Source: Agarophyton chilense (lineage: Eukaryota > Rhodophyta > Florideophyceae > Gracilariales > Gracilariaceae). From it: 64,000 nt of DNA. Positions 48,708 to 60,953 of this stretch are shown piece by piece. Position 1 is the first letter of the stretch. Each line of letters starts with the position of its first letter. The DNA lies in assembly GCA_030374765.1 (NCBI GenBank), contig JARGXX010000016.1:372001-436000 (forward strand), in the 5' to 3' direction. A program made the position numbers and the translations under genes. A model generated the notes under the pieces. That model ran no database searches. It was not told where the DNA came from and saw only the letters and a program-made list of their open reading frames with translations.

Positions 48708-50702
48708 ATGATGTCCAACATGCGCACTATTCCGCGCCTTGCTCGCGTAGTAAGTTTCGCCAAGCCATCCCAATCGAATTCGCCTCATCAATCCTCTCCC
48801 AATTCTCTGCCAGAAAGCTAACCGTTCCCAACATCCACGTCGAATATCAATTCACAGCGCCAATGTCGAAGCTTCGCCGCCACCCCGGAGACTCCACTAA
48901 TGTGGAAACTAACGCACGGAATGTTCGATCCGGAGACGTCAATGACTGAGAAATTTCCAAACATCCCCGATCCCGCTGACATTGAAGCTCCGAGTCCGGG
49001 AACCGTAGAGATTTCCGCTCTTCCCAATGGCGTTCGAGTTGCGTCACAAGACATGGGATCTCCAGTGGCTGCGATTGGCTTCTTTGTTGGCGCGGGTTCG
49101 CGAAATGAAACGCCGTATTCGTCTGGAGTTTCGCATCTCATCGAACGCCTTGCATATAAAGGTTCTACGATGCGAACCAAGTATCGTATGACGAGAGACA
49201 TGGAACGTACTGGCGCCTTGTTTGCTGCGTCTGCTGCGAGAGAAACGATTGCGTTTTCTGCGGAGGGCATGAGAGACAAGCTCCCGGAAATGTTGAGCAT
49301 CATCACTGAGACTGCGGTTGCGCCTGTCACTACCGGATGTGCCGAGGGGTCCCCGGATTGGGATATTGCCATGGAAGAAATCACTGCACAAACCACCGTA
49401 ATGAAAGATGAGCTCAAGAGTTTTGCATCTGAGCCAAATGGTCAAGTTACTGAAGCCATTCACGCCGCTGCATTCCATGGAAACACTCTAGGTAAGTTGC
49501 ACTCCTTCAAACGCCAATCGCGATCGAAACGTCACATGTATATTGAGGTGTGAGAGTATTCAACCGTCGCCGAATTTTCCAATATGGAAAATCCTACGCG
49601 TGGTCTGAGCTAGTGACACCTCGCAGACTATAGGTGTCGCAGTTATCGGTATTCGGCAACTGCGACCAACGGAAGTGCGCTACAAATATGTCCCAGTCCG
49701 CGTTAGTTCATTTTATGAGCTTCTAGCGTTGGGACCTCAAAGCGAGCTTCTACATTTCCAAGATACGCATCCATAACTGCCACACTGAAGGGGACAATAT
49801 TTTTGAGACCAATGCTGACTTACTATCTTTCATCTCATTTGTTTGATGTTCTGAAATCTGCAGGACTTCCGCTGGTCGCAGAAGAGCGCAAATTGCCTCT
49901 CATGAACCCGACCACAGTAAGCGATTTCGTTTCCGATAACTTCACGCCGGATAAAATGGTAATATCGGCGGCAAATGTGGATCATGCGGCGCTTGTAGAG
50001 TTATCTGAATCGCTCTTGGGAGAACTCAGTGGGGAAAGCGTTCTTAATGCAAGTCGATACACCGGGGGGTCCGTTCGGATCTCGTCGGACGGTCCTGGAC
50101 AAGTGGCTATCGGCTTCCAGGGCGTTTCATGGCAAGATGACGACCTTGTGCCGGTATGTGTTTTGCACACTCTTCTCGGAGGTGGTGGGTCTTTCAGTTC
50201 CGGTGGACCTGGAAAGGGAATGTACACTCGTTTGTACTCTGAAATTTTGAACAAACATGGTTGGGTGAGTGCGGCAACTGCATTCAACCACTGCTATTCC
50301 GATGGTGGTCTCTTTGGGATTCATGGTGTTTGTGAAGATCCTGCTCATCTTAACAATCTTATTGAGGTCGTTGGTTTGCAAGTAGGAAAGCTTGCGTCTC
50401 CGCTTGTAAGTGGTGAACTCGAGCGCGCGAAGATGATGACGAAGAGTAGCTTGATTATGAACCTTGAGAGTCGTGCTGTCGTGTGCGAAGATCTTGGCCG
50501 ACAAATTCTTTGCTCTGGAAGGTACGCTGGACCGAAGGAATTGATAAAGAAGATCGATGCAGTGACTGAAGATGATATTCGAAGGGTCGCCTCGAGGATG
50601 ATTCAGAGTCAGCCAGCGGTTGTGACGTATGGGGAAGAGTATGCGACCTACGAATATGCGGCTATCGAGTCATCTCTTAAACGTCAGACACAGTTGGCGT
50701 AG
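48708..50702 (+). CDS. Mitochondrial processing peptidase alpha subunit, three exons
   Basis: Exons 48708-48749, 48858-49491 and 49864-50702 give 504 residues. Introns: 108 bp (GTAAGT...TTCACAG) and 372 bp (GTAAGT...TCTGCAG); both keep the frame and join conserved sequence (GNTLG to LPLVAEER). The N-terminus is an Arg/Ser-rich presequence (MSNMRTIPRLARV, RSFAATP). The M16 fold shows the inactive alpha-type site (SHLIERLAYKGS in place of HxxEH). The glycine-rich loop GGGGSFSSGGPGKGMYTRLY is diagnostic of MPP alpha and holds the presequence for cleavage by the beta subunit. With MPP beta it removes matrix-targeting signals. A third C-terminal part (NLIEVVGLQ, RRVASRMI) fits. Longest intron set in the window. 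Confidence 0.93.
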
Positions 50703-53700
50703 TTAGGAGCGCTACAGAACTAGTAAACGATTGAGAGTTTCGAAAGGCTCTGTATCACAGATAGCTTACAAGTCCATGTGGAATTTTGTGTGAGAATACG
50801 ATGGTCATATGGAAGGAATGCATTGGCTCGAAAAATGTTGACAACCTCCCTCAGTTGTTGGGGGTGCTACAAAATGTAGCGTCCATGCATTTCGTCTCAT
50901 AAAAATCGCACACTAAACTCTGACACGCAAAGGCAGACGGAGTAAGATCAAGAGATCGATTCAATGCTTTCGAGGATCAAATGAATCAACGCTCAATGCA
51001 ACCAAATGGAGATGACTGCGGTTGTATGATTCAATATGGGAAGTTTCACGATCATGCTGTTCTGAGGGGCTTTGGGTTGTAACTACAAAACCGTGATCTG
51101 TTCATGCTCGTGGTATCAAGGACACCAACGGTGCAGAGCAAACGTTCACACTATCCATACTGTACAGTGAATTCTAATCTCAGTCAGAGCGAAGAGGTCT
51201 CTCAAGTTGGATGCTGCGACGTTTTCGCCGCGAAGGCCTCATCGCATTGCTTTTGCTTTTGCTATAGGAACGAAGAAACGAGTGAATTTGGAGCTCTTTT
51301 GGTCTCTCTCCCTCTAGCCCGTTTGGTTCAAGAAACAGCTTCTCATGAGGAAGGCCCACATAGGATAGGGTGGTCTTGTAATAATGTGAGAAACGAATGG
51401 TCTCCGGCGCGTTCAGACGCACCAGAAGACAGAAACGATCCGACATCATCTTCGGGCATCTCAACACGAAGAGGTCCACGTCGTTTAAAGTCCACGTCGT
51501 TTAAAACACTCAGTCTGCAACGATGCACTTACCTTTTTCCCATGTATATGAGACCCTCTCATGGATGCGGGCTTGGTGTGTGTCCTAAATAGAGCTCTGA
51601 GTGTTGTTTTTGCATCTCACTGTGTCATAATCTTCTTGATCTTCTTGAATTGCTCTGGGAATCGAGGTAGAAGAGGATTCCTAACACTTGTCACCGATAC
51701 TGTTCCGTTCACTTTAACATAGTCAATCAACACGGCGTTCTGCAACGCTCATTGTTCAGCCAGTGCCTTTTCGTTGTTAGATACCGCAACGGCTCTGTTC
51801 ATGCCAATATTGGGGTGGCATGCAGGAGGATTGAAGCACTTGAACATTTGTGTAATACAGGATCTCAGTGGATTCCGGTGGGTCGCAGCACGAACCTCTA
51901 GAGAGAGTGCAATGGAGCAGTATTTTGAATTGACGGTGCAGATCGTTGATGTTTAAAAAGGTTCTTTCACAAAAATGGCCAAACCCATTTCAAGAACTTC
52001 TGTACCTCTATCATATATGTACGCAGGGCTTGACACTTGTGAAGGAGAGGTAAACGTTCTCTTCCCGCTATCTTTCTTTTAGGACTTCGTAGTAAGTAAT
52101 GCTGCTGCACATCTTTTTTGAATCCCGGTTTACAGTTGCACCGTTTTCTTGTGATGGGGACGGAAGCTTCAAGAATGCAAGCCTGGAGTGACGCCCGGAC
52201 TTTTGCTTGTATTAAAGCTTACCGATTGCATTCAAGTTGTCGGAAATAATAAGATATTCTACAAGACGACGGTGATCCTTTTAACTCATAGTTAATAGAA
52301 GCCAATTTCCGTGGGTATCTATGCATCAACAATCTACAGTGCTTCTCGCTGGGAGGTTCAGTGTTGAAAAAAAGGCACTTTTGGATGTGCTCAAAATCCT
52401 GGTTGCATTTGCACGATGGGTGGGAAGACAACTGAAGTGCGAGACTTTTGACTTGAAAGAAAAAAAGAGCGGTAAGCACGCATTTCGCAGTTCAGTTGCG
52501 TAGCTAGCCGCGATTCCGTAGGCGTGCTGTGTTTTGCACTGTACTAAGGATTATATTGCTAGCTACAGAAGTTCTGTTCGTACATCGCAGGGCAGTACTA
52601 TCAAGCCTACCGTGGAGTACAAAACTGGTAAACATGCGTAGAAAGGCTTCTTTGGGACGCCTAACCTTGTCTTGGAGCAGTTCTGTGTCCAGTATGAGAT
52701 TGTTGTGGGGGATGTGCTGTGGTTCGAACTCAGAAGCTGTTTTGACCTACGTTGATGTTTTCGAAACCCTTTTATCGATAGTCTGTACTCTACTCTACCG
52801 ATACGCCCTTTCGTCTGCGCAGAGTGCAGTATCTCTTACTTGCCGATAAAGGAAGTCCTAGTTCCTTATCCAACTTGGAAAGATTTGTTTTACGCAACAT
52901 TGAACTGCTTCCGCATCTGACCTGTGTCTGTACGCTCCCGTTCAGTCCTCATAGCCTGTTCCCGCGGACGCGCAGAACCTGTGTTCTTCGACCGGCATAG
53001 AAGCGACGCCCATGCCCCAAGTTTGCAGACGCTGCATATCTAAAATTATATCGCTTCTGTAAAGAAAAAAAATCGATGCCGGGCTGCACCCACGTGGCAC
53101 AAGAGCGAAAAAAGAATGTGAACGATTGGCGACAAAAGTCTACGTTGAGACAGAAATCGACAAGTCCAACAGATGTGCTTACGCCAGCAGATAACGTCAT
53201 GTGTGGTAAAGATGACAGCTCCACGTGGGGTTTGCGAGCGCTTCCCCCTTTACACGAGAGACGGCCCACTTCACGCAATCAAGTCATCGCCAAAGCGGTC
53301 GAGCGGGGCCCGATCGAATGTACGTGTGGTCGCAAAGCACGGGCTGCCGCGCTCTTTGCTGCAGTACACAAATTTGCAACTCTCCCCCTGGAGACCGCGT
53401 CCAACTGCGTCGCACTGCCCGAAAAAGTGCTAAACGAAGCAACTGCGCAGTTGTTCTTTAAATGAGGAATTACGCGCCACCACCACACTCAAGAAAAGGT
53501 TTCTGAATCATGTCTCTTATCTTTTGTAGGACGCAAACGAACAAGCTAGACTCTCAAGCACATGAGCTTTGTGGAGATCGCACACTCTCTGACATCCTCT
53601 CCTTGCGTGCTGCCACGCTTCGATATGCGGCACGCTCCGGTGCCACGTGGTCGTAGCAAAAAAAAATCGCGCCGCCACGTCTCACGCATTCCCCTGCGCT

Positions 53701-54107
53701 TGTCTTCAAAAGCGATAATGCCCCCATCGGGTGAGCACCGTGCGGTTTACCGCGTCAGCCCCTCTGTCGGGGGATGCTTGTCCCTATTGGTAGCTTGGTC
53801 TCTTGGTCAACCGCCTTCCTTCGTCTTATGATTGGCTTTCTCGTCCCTTTGCCGACAAATGCGCACATCACTGCGTTTTCATGTCATTTGGCTTGAACTC
53901 TGCAATGTTGTGGCTTTGCCACATGGCCGCCTGAGCATGTGGCTTTTGCTCTTCCTCGCCCAGCGCCGATGCGTGGCCCGTACTTAAAACCCCTTCACTC
54001 CGGCCCCACCACTTGCTTCATTCCTGCCTCCACGCAAAGCGTTACGTAGTCCAAATCATTTGTCCCAGCCCGACGACGAGACTTGCTGTTCAAACCACAT
54101 CGTCATC
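50703..54107. other. Gene-poor region of 3.4 kb
   Basis: Several open frames of 60-160 codons occur (for example 51104-51592 plus, 51180-51479 minus, 53076-53465 plus) without motifs or clear exon structure. A 16-bp tandem duplication (GTCCACGTCGTTTAAA) lies at 51477-51508. The 300 bases before 54108 are a likely promoter of the secreted-protein gene. Confidence 0.4.
53076..53465 (+). CDS. Doubtful hypothetical ORF
   Basis: 129 codons from an ATG, mildly basic, with a CTCGRKARAAALFAAV stretch. No motif, no supporting neighbour. Listed only because it is the longest ATG-initiated frame in the gene-poor region. Confidence 0.15.
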   Translation: MPGCTHVAQERKKNVNDWRQKSTLRQKSTSPTDVLTPADNVMCGKDDSSTWGLRALPPLHERRPTSRNQVIAKAVERGPIECTCGRKARAAALFAAVHKFATLPLETASNCVALPEKVLNEATAQLFFK

Positions 54108-55043
54108 ATGCGTGTCGCCGTTGCCGTTTCCTTCTTGTCAGTCCTGGCTTGTGCCACAGCTCGCTTCGGTGACAACTACTTTGCTGCCCAGTGTGCTGGC
54201 GAGGGGCCCCGATGCATTCCATGGACAGCTGGTTCATCTCTGGTGTGCATGCCCTATCGATGGATGAGCGCTCAGCCACGGGCTTGCATACAAGCAGCCT
54301 GTAATTACTGTTCCGTTGGAAGTCGTCGTTTTGATGTGTCTGTATGTCGTCGACTAGCTATCTACAAGAACTGCTTCAAAGGAAATACACCTGCACGACA
54401 GGCACCCGGGCCTGCCGCTCCGAGACCGCTGCCGCCCAAGTCTGCACCGCGTGCACCTCGACCTAGGTCGAGACCGAACGGAAGCTGTGCTTACAGAGCG
54501 CAGGGCGATAAGATTGTGATTCCTGCATGGGCCCTTCCAGGTGCTCCAGGTTGGAAAAAGAACGGCGATGGATCCATGACGTACAAACCGGGAGGTGGTG
54601 GTGGTATTGACCGTCAAGGTGCGGGCCAAGTGTGTACCAACATCAAGGTTAACACAGACGGACAGTATTACTTCACAATTCAGTCTCGCGCGCCGCATGG
54701 CACTGAACACAATGATGCATGGTTCAGATTCTCCGGTGGCTTCCAACTTTACAAGCCCGGAAGTAGATCGATTTCAGGTAACTCTGGTTGGTACAAGGGG
54801 TATCAAAACAAAGGTGGCAACCGTATGGCAGATTATCTCGTCACAATTGATTTCAATGGACATCAGTTTATTACCAACTACTTGAACAGCAGGAACACGT
54901 ATCAAGTCTGCATGTCCGGACGAAGCACTCGCTTCTCCGTCTACTCTCTTGTATTCGTCAGATGTTCCGGAAATACATGCAGTCGGTTTGGCCCTCAGAT
55001 GCAGAATGCTATGTCCTCTTTGCCCAGCTCCAAATGCTACTGA
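54108..55043 (+). CDS. Secreted protein with Cys-rich and carbohydrate-binding-like domains
   Basis: 311 residues. Signal peptide 1-19 (MRVAVAVSFLSVLACATA). Residues 20-92 hold eight cysteines (CAGEGPRCIPW, CMPYRW, CIQAACNYC, VCRR, NCF). Then comes a Pro/Ala/Arg linker (residues 95-125), then a beta-rich domain to the end. Its features, a HNDAWFRFSGGF strand, a GWYKGYQNKG turn and the end pattern GHQF...YQVCMSGRSTRFSVYSLVF, resemble a domain found in marine bacterial proteins with HNDxWVxF and GTYxxxISGRSxxxxIDRIVL motifs, thought to bind polysaccharide. A cell-wall or extracellular-matrix role is inferred. The first ATG after a pyrimidine-rich leader was taken as start. Confidence 0.75.
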   Translation: MRVAVAVSFLSVLACATARFGDNYFAAQCAGEGPRCIPWTAGSSLVCMPYRWMSAQPRACIQAACNYCSVGSRRFDVSVCRRLAIYKNCFKGNTPARQAPGPAAPRPLPPKSAPRAPRPRSRPNGSCAYRAQGDKIVIPAWALPGAPGWKKNGDGSMTYKPGGGGGIDRQGAGQVCTNIKVNTDGQYYFTIQSRAPHGTEHNDAWFRFSGGFQLYKPGSRSISGNSGWYKGYQNKGGNRMADYLVTIDFNGHQFITNYLNSRNTYQVCMSGRSTRFSVYSLVFVRCSGNTCSRFGPQMQNAMSSLPSSKCY

Positions 55044-56013
55044 CTTGCAGGCCTGCTGGCTTGATGGGATGGGGGTTTAGTGTTAGATGTATCGCACATC
55101 AAGATGGGTTAGAAATTCATCTGGGTACAGAGAGAGCATCAGCTGTGTAAATATAAACGTGTGATCATGCGCTGTGATCCTCTCGACATCTTATGTCTTA
55201 AAACAGAAAGTCTGACAACTTGGGATACAACAGTCGCACTGATGCGATCCTGCGATGACAAAGAGCAGTAGCTCTAGAGATAAGAAGCAGTCGACACAAG
55301 CACGGATCTAATAACGTTGATCCAATGAAGCTTGCTTAACGTAAACAATGCGGTCAACAATCTGCACATGCTCCGCAAACAAATCGTTCATTGCCACTTC
55401 AGTCAGGCGCAACTTGCACGCTACAGTACGTACGACAGACGACTGGTTGAAATGCGGCACGAAATCAAGAGATCTTGATTCCACTAAGCTCTTGTGGTTC
55501 GAAGAAATGGCGTCAATGAGCTACTTGGCGATACGGTAGAGGGTGTAAAGAATCGCGGTGCTGATTTCAGAAACGAATCTCAACTCACTCTAGGTGAGTT
55601 CAGACATGCCCGTGTAGAGATCGTCCATTTCGAAACACGCCCATCATCGCAGAAGGTCGGATGAAAGGCGACGCCGTTCCCGAACGGCTCCACAGAGAGG
55701 GTTTGTCCGAAAGTTGTATAGCATCGCAGCATAGTGCACGCCACCCGTCCTCTGAGCGAAAATATACGAAGGAACCCTTCGTAGATATTCACAACCGAGG
55801 GAGATGGTAACGCACGAGGATTGTGGATATAACGTGCTCATCGAACGCTGATTGGCTATTGGACACCATTCCACTGTAATGTGAGGGCTAATTAATACTA
55901 AAATTGGATTTCCGTCTGCTTGATTATATCTATCTCGTACAGTAAGTTACCTCCCGCCATATTATTCTTGGTGAATCCAAAAGTTTGACTCCCATAATTA
56001 TCGTATCTCCAAT
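55044..56013. other. Convergent intergenic region
   Basis: No supported gene. Confidence 0.4.
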
Positions 56014-57409
56014 TCAATTCTTTTGTTTCATCACTTCTTTACCGAAGTCTGAAACAGTGTATGTGTCAGAAAAGAACTCTTTCCAAGCCCATCGCGCGTC
56101 CACCCCACTTTCAAGGCCTAGAGTGGCAAGTACAATCCAGATAAGTATCAGACCGGCACAAATGATCATGCTAGGTACGACTCCAATCCAAGGTCTGTTG
56201 TAGAACGCTATGGGAGTTGTTTCCTCATCCAGATTCCGAATTCGGTTTGATCTCAAAGTGCTGATCCCGCGATTTTTTCCTGTGGGAAACATGATGGACT
56301 GCACTGCACCATGTAGATATTTATGCATTCTTGGTATTCCAAGAGTTACTTCGTTCCCCACTGCAGCAGAATTTAGCGTGTAAACGGTTTCACTTAAATT
56401 TACCCGGCTCACTTCAACCACAAACATAGTGGATGCAATCGAACTGGAATTTTTGAGGATTGATTGTCGGCGACGCGGAAGATGTATGTTTGATGAATCC
56501 GGGTGCATCCTTTGTTCAGGGTTTGGATTATCTGAGCTTTGTGAAGAACGGAATAAAACAGTGGCATTTGTTCTTGATAGTCGTCGTTCTAAGGCAGATT
56601 TCAATTGAACACTGGTTTGAGTGTTTTGGCCCACATAAAACTGACCGTTTTCAAGCATCAACCCTAGTTTCATGTTTTCGTTGGTCGTAATGTTCTTGTC
56701 TTCTACGAAGACTTGAATTCTGAATCCGTTTTGGACGCCAAGGTACACCAAAACCTCATTGGTTCCATGCTTAAGTGGAGTCAAAGGCCCCGCAAGAGCC
56801 CATCCATGACAGATTTGTATGTTTCCTTTCGAAGTGAAGCCATCTGTTTTAGGCACAGGTCCTTCATTTGAACAGCCACCCAACACAGGAGGTTCAAGTC
56901 GTTCACAACCCCTGTCTTCCATTTCAAACGAGGGAACATTTTTCAGGTGCACGTCGTATACCTTGTTCTGTTTTGGTGGCCAGGAAGATGAACAAAAACT
57001 CAACGAATACGGTAAACAGTCCAAATGAAAACACGGTCAGTTGCATGCCTGTTTTGCTAGTTGTTCTAGCCAAAACGGAGGAAGATGGCATGAAATCTTG
57101 GATTTGTTGTCCTTGAACATCTTCACAAGCAGGATTTCTTTTGAAAACTCCAATAAGATTCGAGAAGAGATGTATGGGATTGGTATAAATATCTACAAGG
57201 TATCGTCTCAAAACAACGCGTTTAGTGACGCTACCCTTTCTGGCACGAACAATCGTTCGATACACGATATCCACCAAAAAGACAAGAGAAATAGACGTGG
57301 TAAGGGCAGTGATAAGAGATACAACATTTTCACCAAGGTTGATATTCATCGGATCGTTGAACTGATTTTCGTAAAAGTCATGAACATGCCACACATTGTC
57401 ATTTCCCAC
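56014..57409 (-). CDS. Multi-span membrane protein, frame change near 56.95 kb
   Basis: Two frames must be joined. The first (57409 to about 56960) has a membrane span (VVSLITALTTSISLVFLVDI), a basic loop (RARKGSVTKRVVLRRYLVD) and a second span (MQLTVFSFGLFTVFVEFLFI). The second (about 56990 to 56014) has a large loop with cysteines and sequons (NIT, NAT, NSS, NLS), a third span (MIICAGLILIWIVLATLGL) and a short acidic/basic tail. The join needs a 1-base change or a very short intron (46 bp, GTATAC...GGAAG, fits phase but is shorter than other introns here). The frame is open upstream of 57409 to a stop near 57503 without an ATG, so a 5' exon may be missing; the first in-frame ATG is 57349. 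Unknown family. Confidence 0.55.
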
Positions 57410-59824
57410 TCCAGATTTATTGCAGACGTCTAGTTCGAAAATTAGAGCCTTTGGGGATGAGCATCGCTTTGGATGATGGCGTCGTCCAGGATGACTGACT
57501 TAGCCGAAAATTGTTAGAATAATGATGCAAATAGGATCAGAAAATAGCGTTATGTACATGCTCTCAGAGCGGAAGACTGTATCCTTTCTATGGACAAAGA
57601 AGCTTGAACACAAATGAACGGGGGAAGCGAAGCTCTACGGCCGTTGCATGTCCGGTGAGCTGCCATATGACTCCTCTTGACAACACGCTGGAGAAGAGTA
57701 AGATGCTCTCCAGTCAAATGTGGAGCCAAGTAACGTTTTGATGTATAATCGCTGGTGGAAACTCGTTTGAAACCGTGCGTCTAGTATGAAAAAGATCACA
57801 TGATTGAATTAACCCAGGTGATAGAAGAACTTTTTGTACTCGTTTTGCCCCGAAACGATTGGGGCACATCAAAACCCCCGACCGATTATTCGGTGAGAGA
57901 GCGCAACGCCTGCAGAATACCGCAGTGCTTGCCAATGACTTTGTGCCAGATGTTTTGGAAGTAGTATTTGCGTGCAAATACTGTAGAGCAGAAATGCTTC
58001 AAGAAACAATCACTGCCATAATGAAGTACAATATGGCCAGATTGAGGTGTCACGAAACAATGCTTTCCGTTTTGATGCGCTCTATGGCACCGCGAGAAGA
58101 GGGAGGTATTCAGACTGGGAAATGTTCTCAACTGTTCTTGTGTTACCACTAGCTAGACCATGACCGAGTAAAAACCAAGAGAAATAGGAATCTACAACTA
58201 GGCCAATATGGACGATTAGCTGGAGCAAGATGACTATAACCTTGCCAGACATATGTGCTTTCGAGAGCACTCCACATCCGATTCTTCACATCCCACCTAA
58301 TCGTTTTCTTTTAAGGAAAAGGCAGGAACGCAACGCCGCTTACTTTATATGAATTCTAAAATGATGGCCCCTCGTGTAGATTCAATCAAAGCTCGAGCAT
58401 TCATCCGCAATCACTCATTCGTAGATATACCTGATCGTCAATGGGATTAGTTACCTGTGGTCATGCATGGAAGTGACAAAACCAATGATGGGTCATCACA
58501 ACTTCCTTATAAATGGTACTGTAATGAGATATTTTGAAATCTTCCTGTTGACGACTCTGAGCTTAAGCTCGAAGCGTGACATCATGGCGCAATACCGAGA
58601 GACTGCTGCGTTCTTCTGGGTTTTGACAGGCAAAGGGGAAGTTACCGAAGGTAGTCTGGCTAGCTAGCAGTTGTCCCATTCGACGACACACAGCTCACAA
58701 CATGACGGTCACGTTTGTTTCGCGTTGCCTTGCTATCATGGCAGCAACGCGGGGCATCCCTTATCTCTAATGAGCTCTACTAGACGAGAGATTTGGGATA
58801 TTCAAAGAAAGGTCCCGTGGAGCATTTCCTAGTCCGTGCTCGTTGTGTACACATTGCACATCGTCATCATTTGTCGCATAATCAAGAGTTTCGGGCGGCT
58901 TTGCGCTAATGTGAAGCATGGCGTTGCTCAGGTGCTTATGTTTTGGGCCGCACTTCAAAGTCACCATTGTTTACGGATTGCCTCGCGATTGAATACAACA
59001 CGGGCACAGGGTGATCCACGATCAGGCAACAAGTGAAACTAAGAAGAGTTAGTTTACTACTGGCAGTCCGATAGCTGTTTCCCACTGTCAGCAAGAGGCA
59101 CTCCTGAGCCTCAATTTAAGGGGTGAAGGCAACCGTCGGCTCAACGTCACCGCTCTCCCAAAATGGCGGGAGAGTGCATATCAAATAATGCCTTCTCAAT
59201 CATCTGGTAAACTACATTAGCCAAGCCAGTCTATGACTGTCTACCCCAATCTGGAACATACGACCGAATGAAACTTGCACTTGTGGCCCTTTCATTGGTG
59301 ATATGTTCAAAATCAGGCACCACCCACTTCCAGCTCCTACTAGCTACGTAGTGTAGGTTGCAATAATAATAATCACAGGAGGGAAATTTGATAGATGCCT
59401 TGTTGGGGATGAATCTGAGATAAGCTGTCTCCCCCAATTCTTTCTTGCCAGAAACGCTAATTTACAGCAATTGTGCACATTTGCATGATAGCCTGTCTTT
59501 CTTACACAAAGATCTGAATTGAGCACCGAGGACCAAAGCCGACCAAGACAATCGTGCATGACACACGGATTAGGCAATCTAGAGGACTTCTACGAAGTAC
59601 GTTTCCGGTTCGAATATCGCAGTCGCAATGTGTCTTAAAAACATGCTACATCGAGGACGTGTTATAAGCCACCCCGCCATAGATACGGAGGTGGCACACA
59701 ATCCAACTGCATTTCGCTGATACACCATTACTGTATCAATTCTCCTACCTGTCTAGTCCCGGCCTCTAGTCAAAACCCCCTGCTCTGCACGCTTTCGCTC
59801 AGCGTCCGCCTGCAGCCTTCGATA
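57410..59824. other. Gene-poor region of 2.4 kb
   Basis: Short motif-free frames on both strands only. No repeats noticed. Confidence 0.4.
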
Positions 59825-60769
59825 ATGTACTTCGAGCAATATTGCCCAAAGATTGCGCGCAACAAATCGCTCTACCTTATGTTCGTCACCGTTTTGCTCT
59901 TCACGTCGTTGGTAGCCGCATTCTTCCTTCGGGCGATGCAACCCAGCGCTGCAAACCCGCTAGCGGTCAGATTGGCCCCGAATATCGACTCTCTCCTCAC
60001 CGATGAGGCCTTGCTGGATGAAATTGCTGCAAACAAGCAGTTTGCATACTTTCCCTCCGCGGATCTGCTGCTCGCTTCGGTAGCAAAGGCCGGAAGTACT
60101 TCTATGTTCCGGTGGTTATATAGCGGTATCACGGGGAATAAAGAGTACTCGAACGACGTGTGTGGCACCAATGTACAAGACATACAGTCAGACTGTTGGA
60201 ATTCTAAAGCAGTTTATTTGAAGGACATTTCGATGGCCGAACGTCGTCGCATTCTCAGCTCTAAATCTACGTTGCGAGTGGCGATACAACGGAATCCATT
60301 TGATCGGCTCATCTCCGCATTCAATGACAAGTTTGCTTGTGTGACGGAGCAGTTCAACGCTGATCTGACGTACAGCATGATCGTGCCATATCTTAGAGAT
60401 CTGGCTGAGCTCCCGGAATCGCCGAAAAAGTGCATGAATATAAGCGAATTTGCAGAAGCACTTGATCTGGTGCGCGAGAAAAAAGTGGTACCGCTTCAAC
60501 AATTAGATGTTCACATTCGCCCGCAACAACTGCACTTTGATTACATCCCGTATGACATTATTGTTGACGTGAAGCGGCTTTCAAATGTGAGCTTGTTGCA
60601 ACCGGTGGTTGACCGTCTTCCTTTTGGTGATCTGGTCAAAGAGGGAATTGAACATCGACACGCTGTGAAACGGGCCGAACTGATGATTCCTGAGAAGACA
60701 GCGAAAAGATTGTATCTCTTTGCGAGCGAATCGGACATGGGAGAAGAACGTTTTCCTGTTCACTCTTGA
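59825..60769 (+). CDS. Carbohydrate sulfotransferase (Golgi type II)
   Basis: 314 residues. Signal anchor at about 15-36 (LYLMFVTVLLFTSLVAAFFL). The PAPS-binding sites of the sulfotransferase-2 family are present: the 5'-phosphosulfate loop SVAKAGSTSMFRWLY (residues 86-100) and the 3'-phosphate site RVAIQRNPFDRLISAFNDKF (about 149-168, the R-P-R-S pattern). A later HIRPQQLHFDYIPYD segment matches the H-x-x-P-Q-Q region of carbohydrate sulfotransferases. It should move sulfate from PAPS to a sugar in the Golgi lumen. In red algae such enzymes are candidates for making sulfated galactans, but the acceptor cannot be told from sequence. Single exon; ATG 59825 is the first in frame. Confidence 0.85.
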   Translation: MYFEQYCPKIARNKSLYLMFVTVLLFTSLVAAFFLRAMQPSAANPLAVRLAPNIDSLLTDEALLDEIAANKQFAYFPSADLLLASVAKAGSTSMFRWLYSGITGNKEYSNDVCGTNVQDIQSDCWNSKAVYLKDISMAERRRILSSKSTLRVAIQRNPFDRLISAFNDKFACVTEQFNADLTYSMIVPYLRDLAELPESPKKCMNISEFAEALDLVREKKVVPLQQLDVHIRPQQLHFDYIPYDIIVDVKRLSNVSLLQPVVDRLPFGDLVKEGIEHRHAVKRAELMIPEKTAKRLYLFASESDMGEERFPVHS

Positions 60770-60904
60770 GCTAGAGTATTGCTCCGACTGACTAATGCAG
60801 CGAAAGTGAGCATGTTACGCAGCTGTTCACGCGCAACGAATCTTCGGAATGGAACGTGTGGGGTTTTACATAGTAAGAGTTCCATCGAAAACCGAGTGCA
60901 GAAA

Positions 60905-60953
60905 ACGAGGCACGAGGTTATTGATGTAATATATTAATAACCTCGTGCCTCGT
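60905..60953. repeat. Perfect 18-bp inverted repeat (hairpin)
   Basis: Arms ACGAGGCACGAGGTTATT (60905-60922) and its exact complement (60936-60953), separated by 13 bases. Five further pairs, two of them G-T, extend the stem to 23. It starts 135 bp after the sulfotransferase stop codon. Confidence 0.9.

Noticed and set aside
51104-51592. 162-codon + strand frame in the gene-poor region
   Set aside because: Mixed composition, no domain; an equally long minus frame overlaps it.
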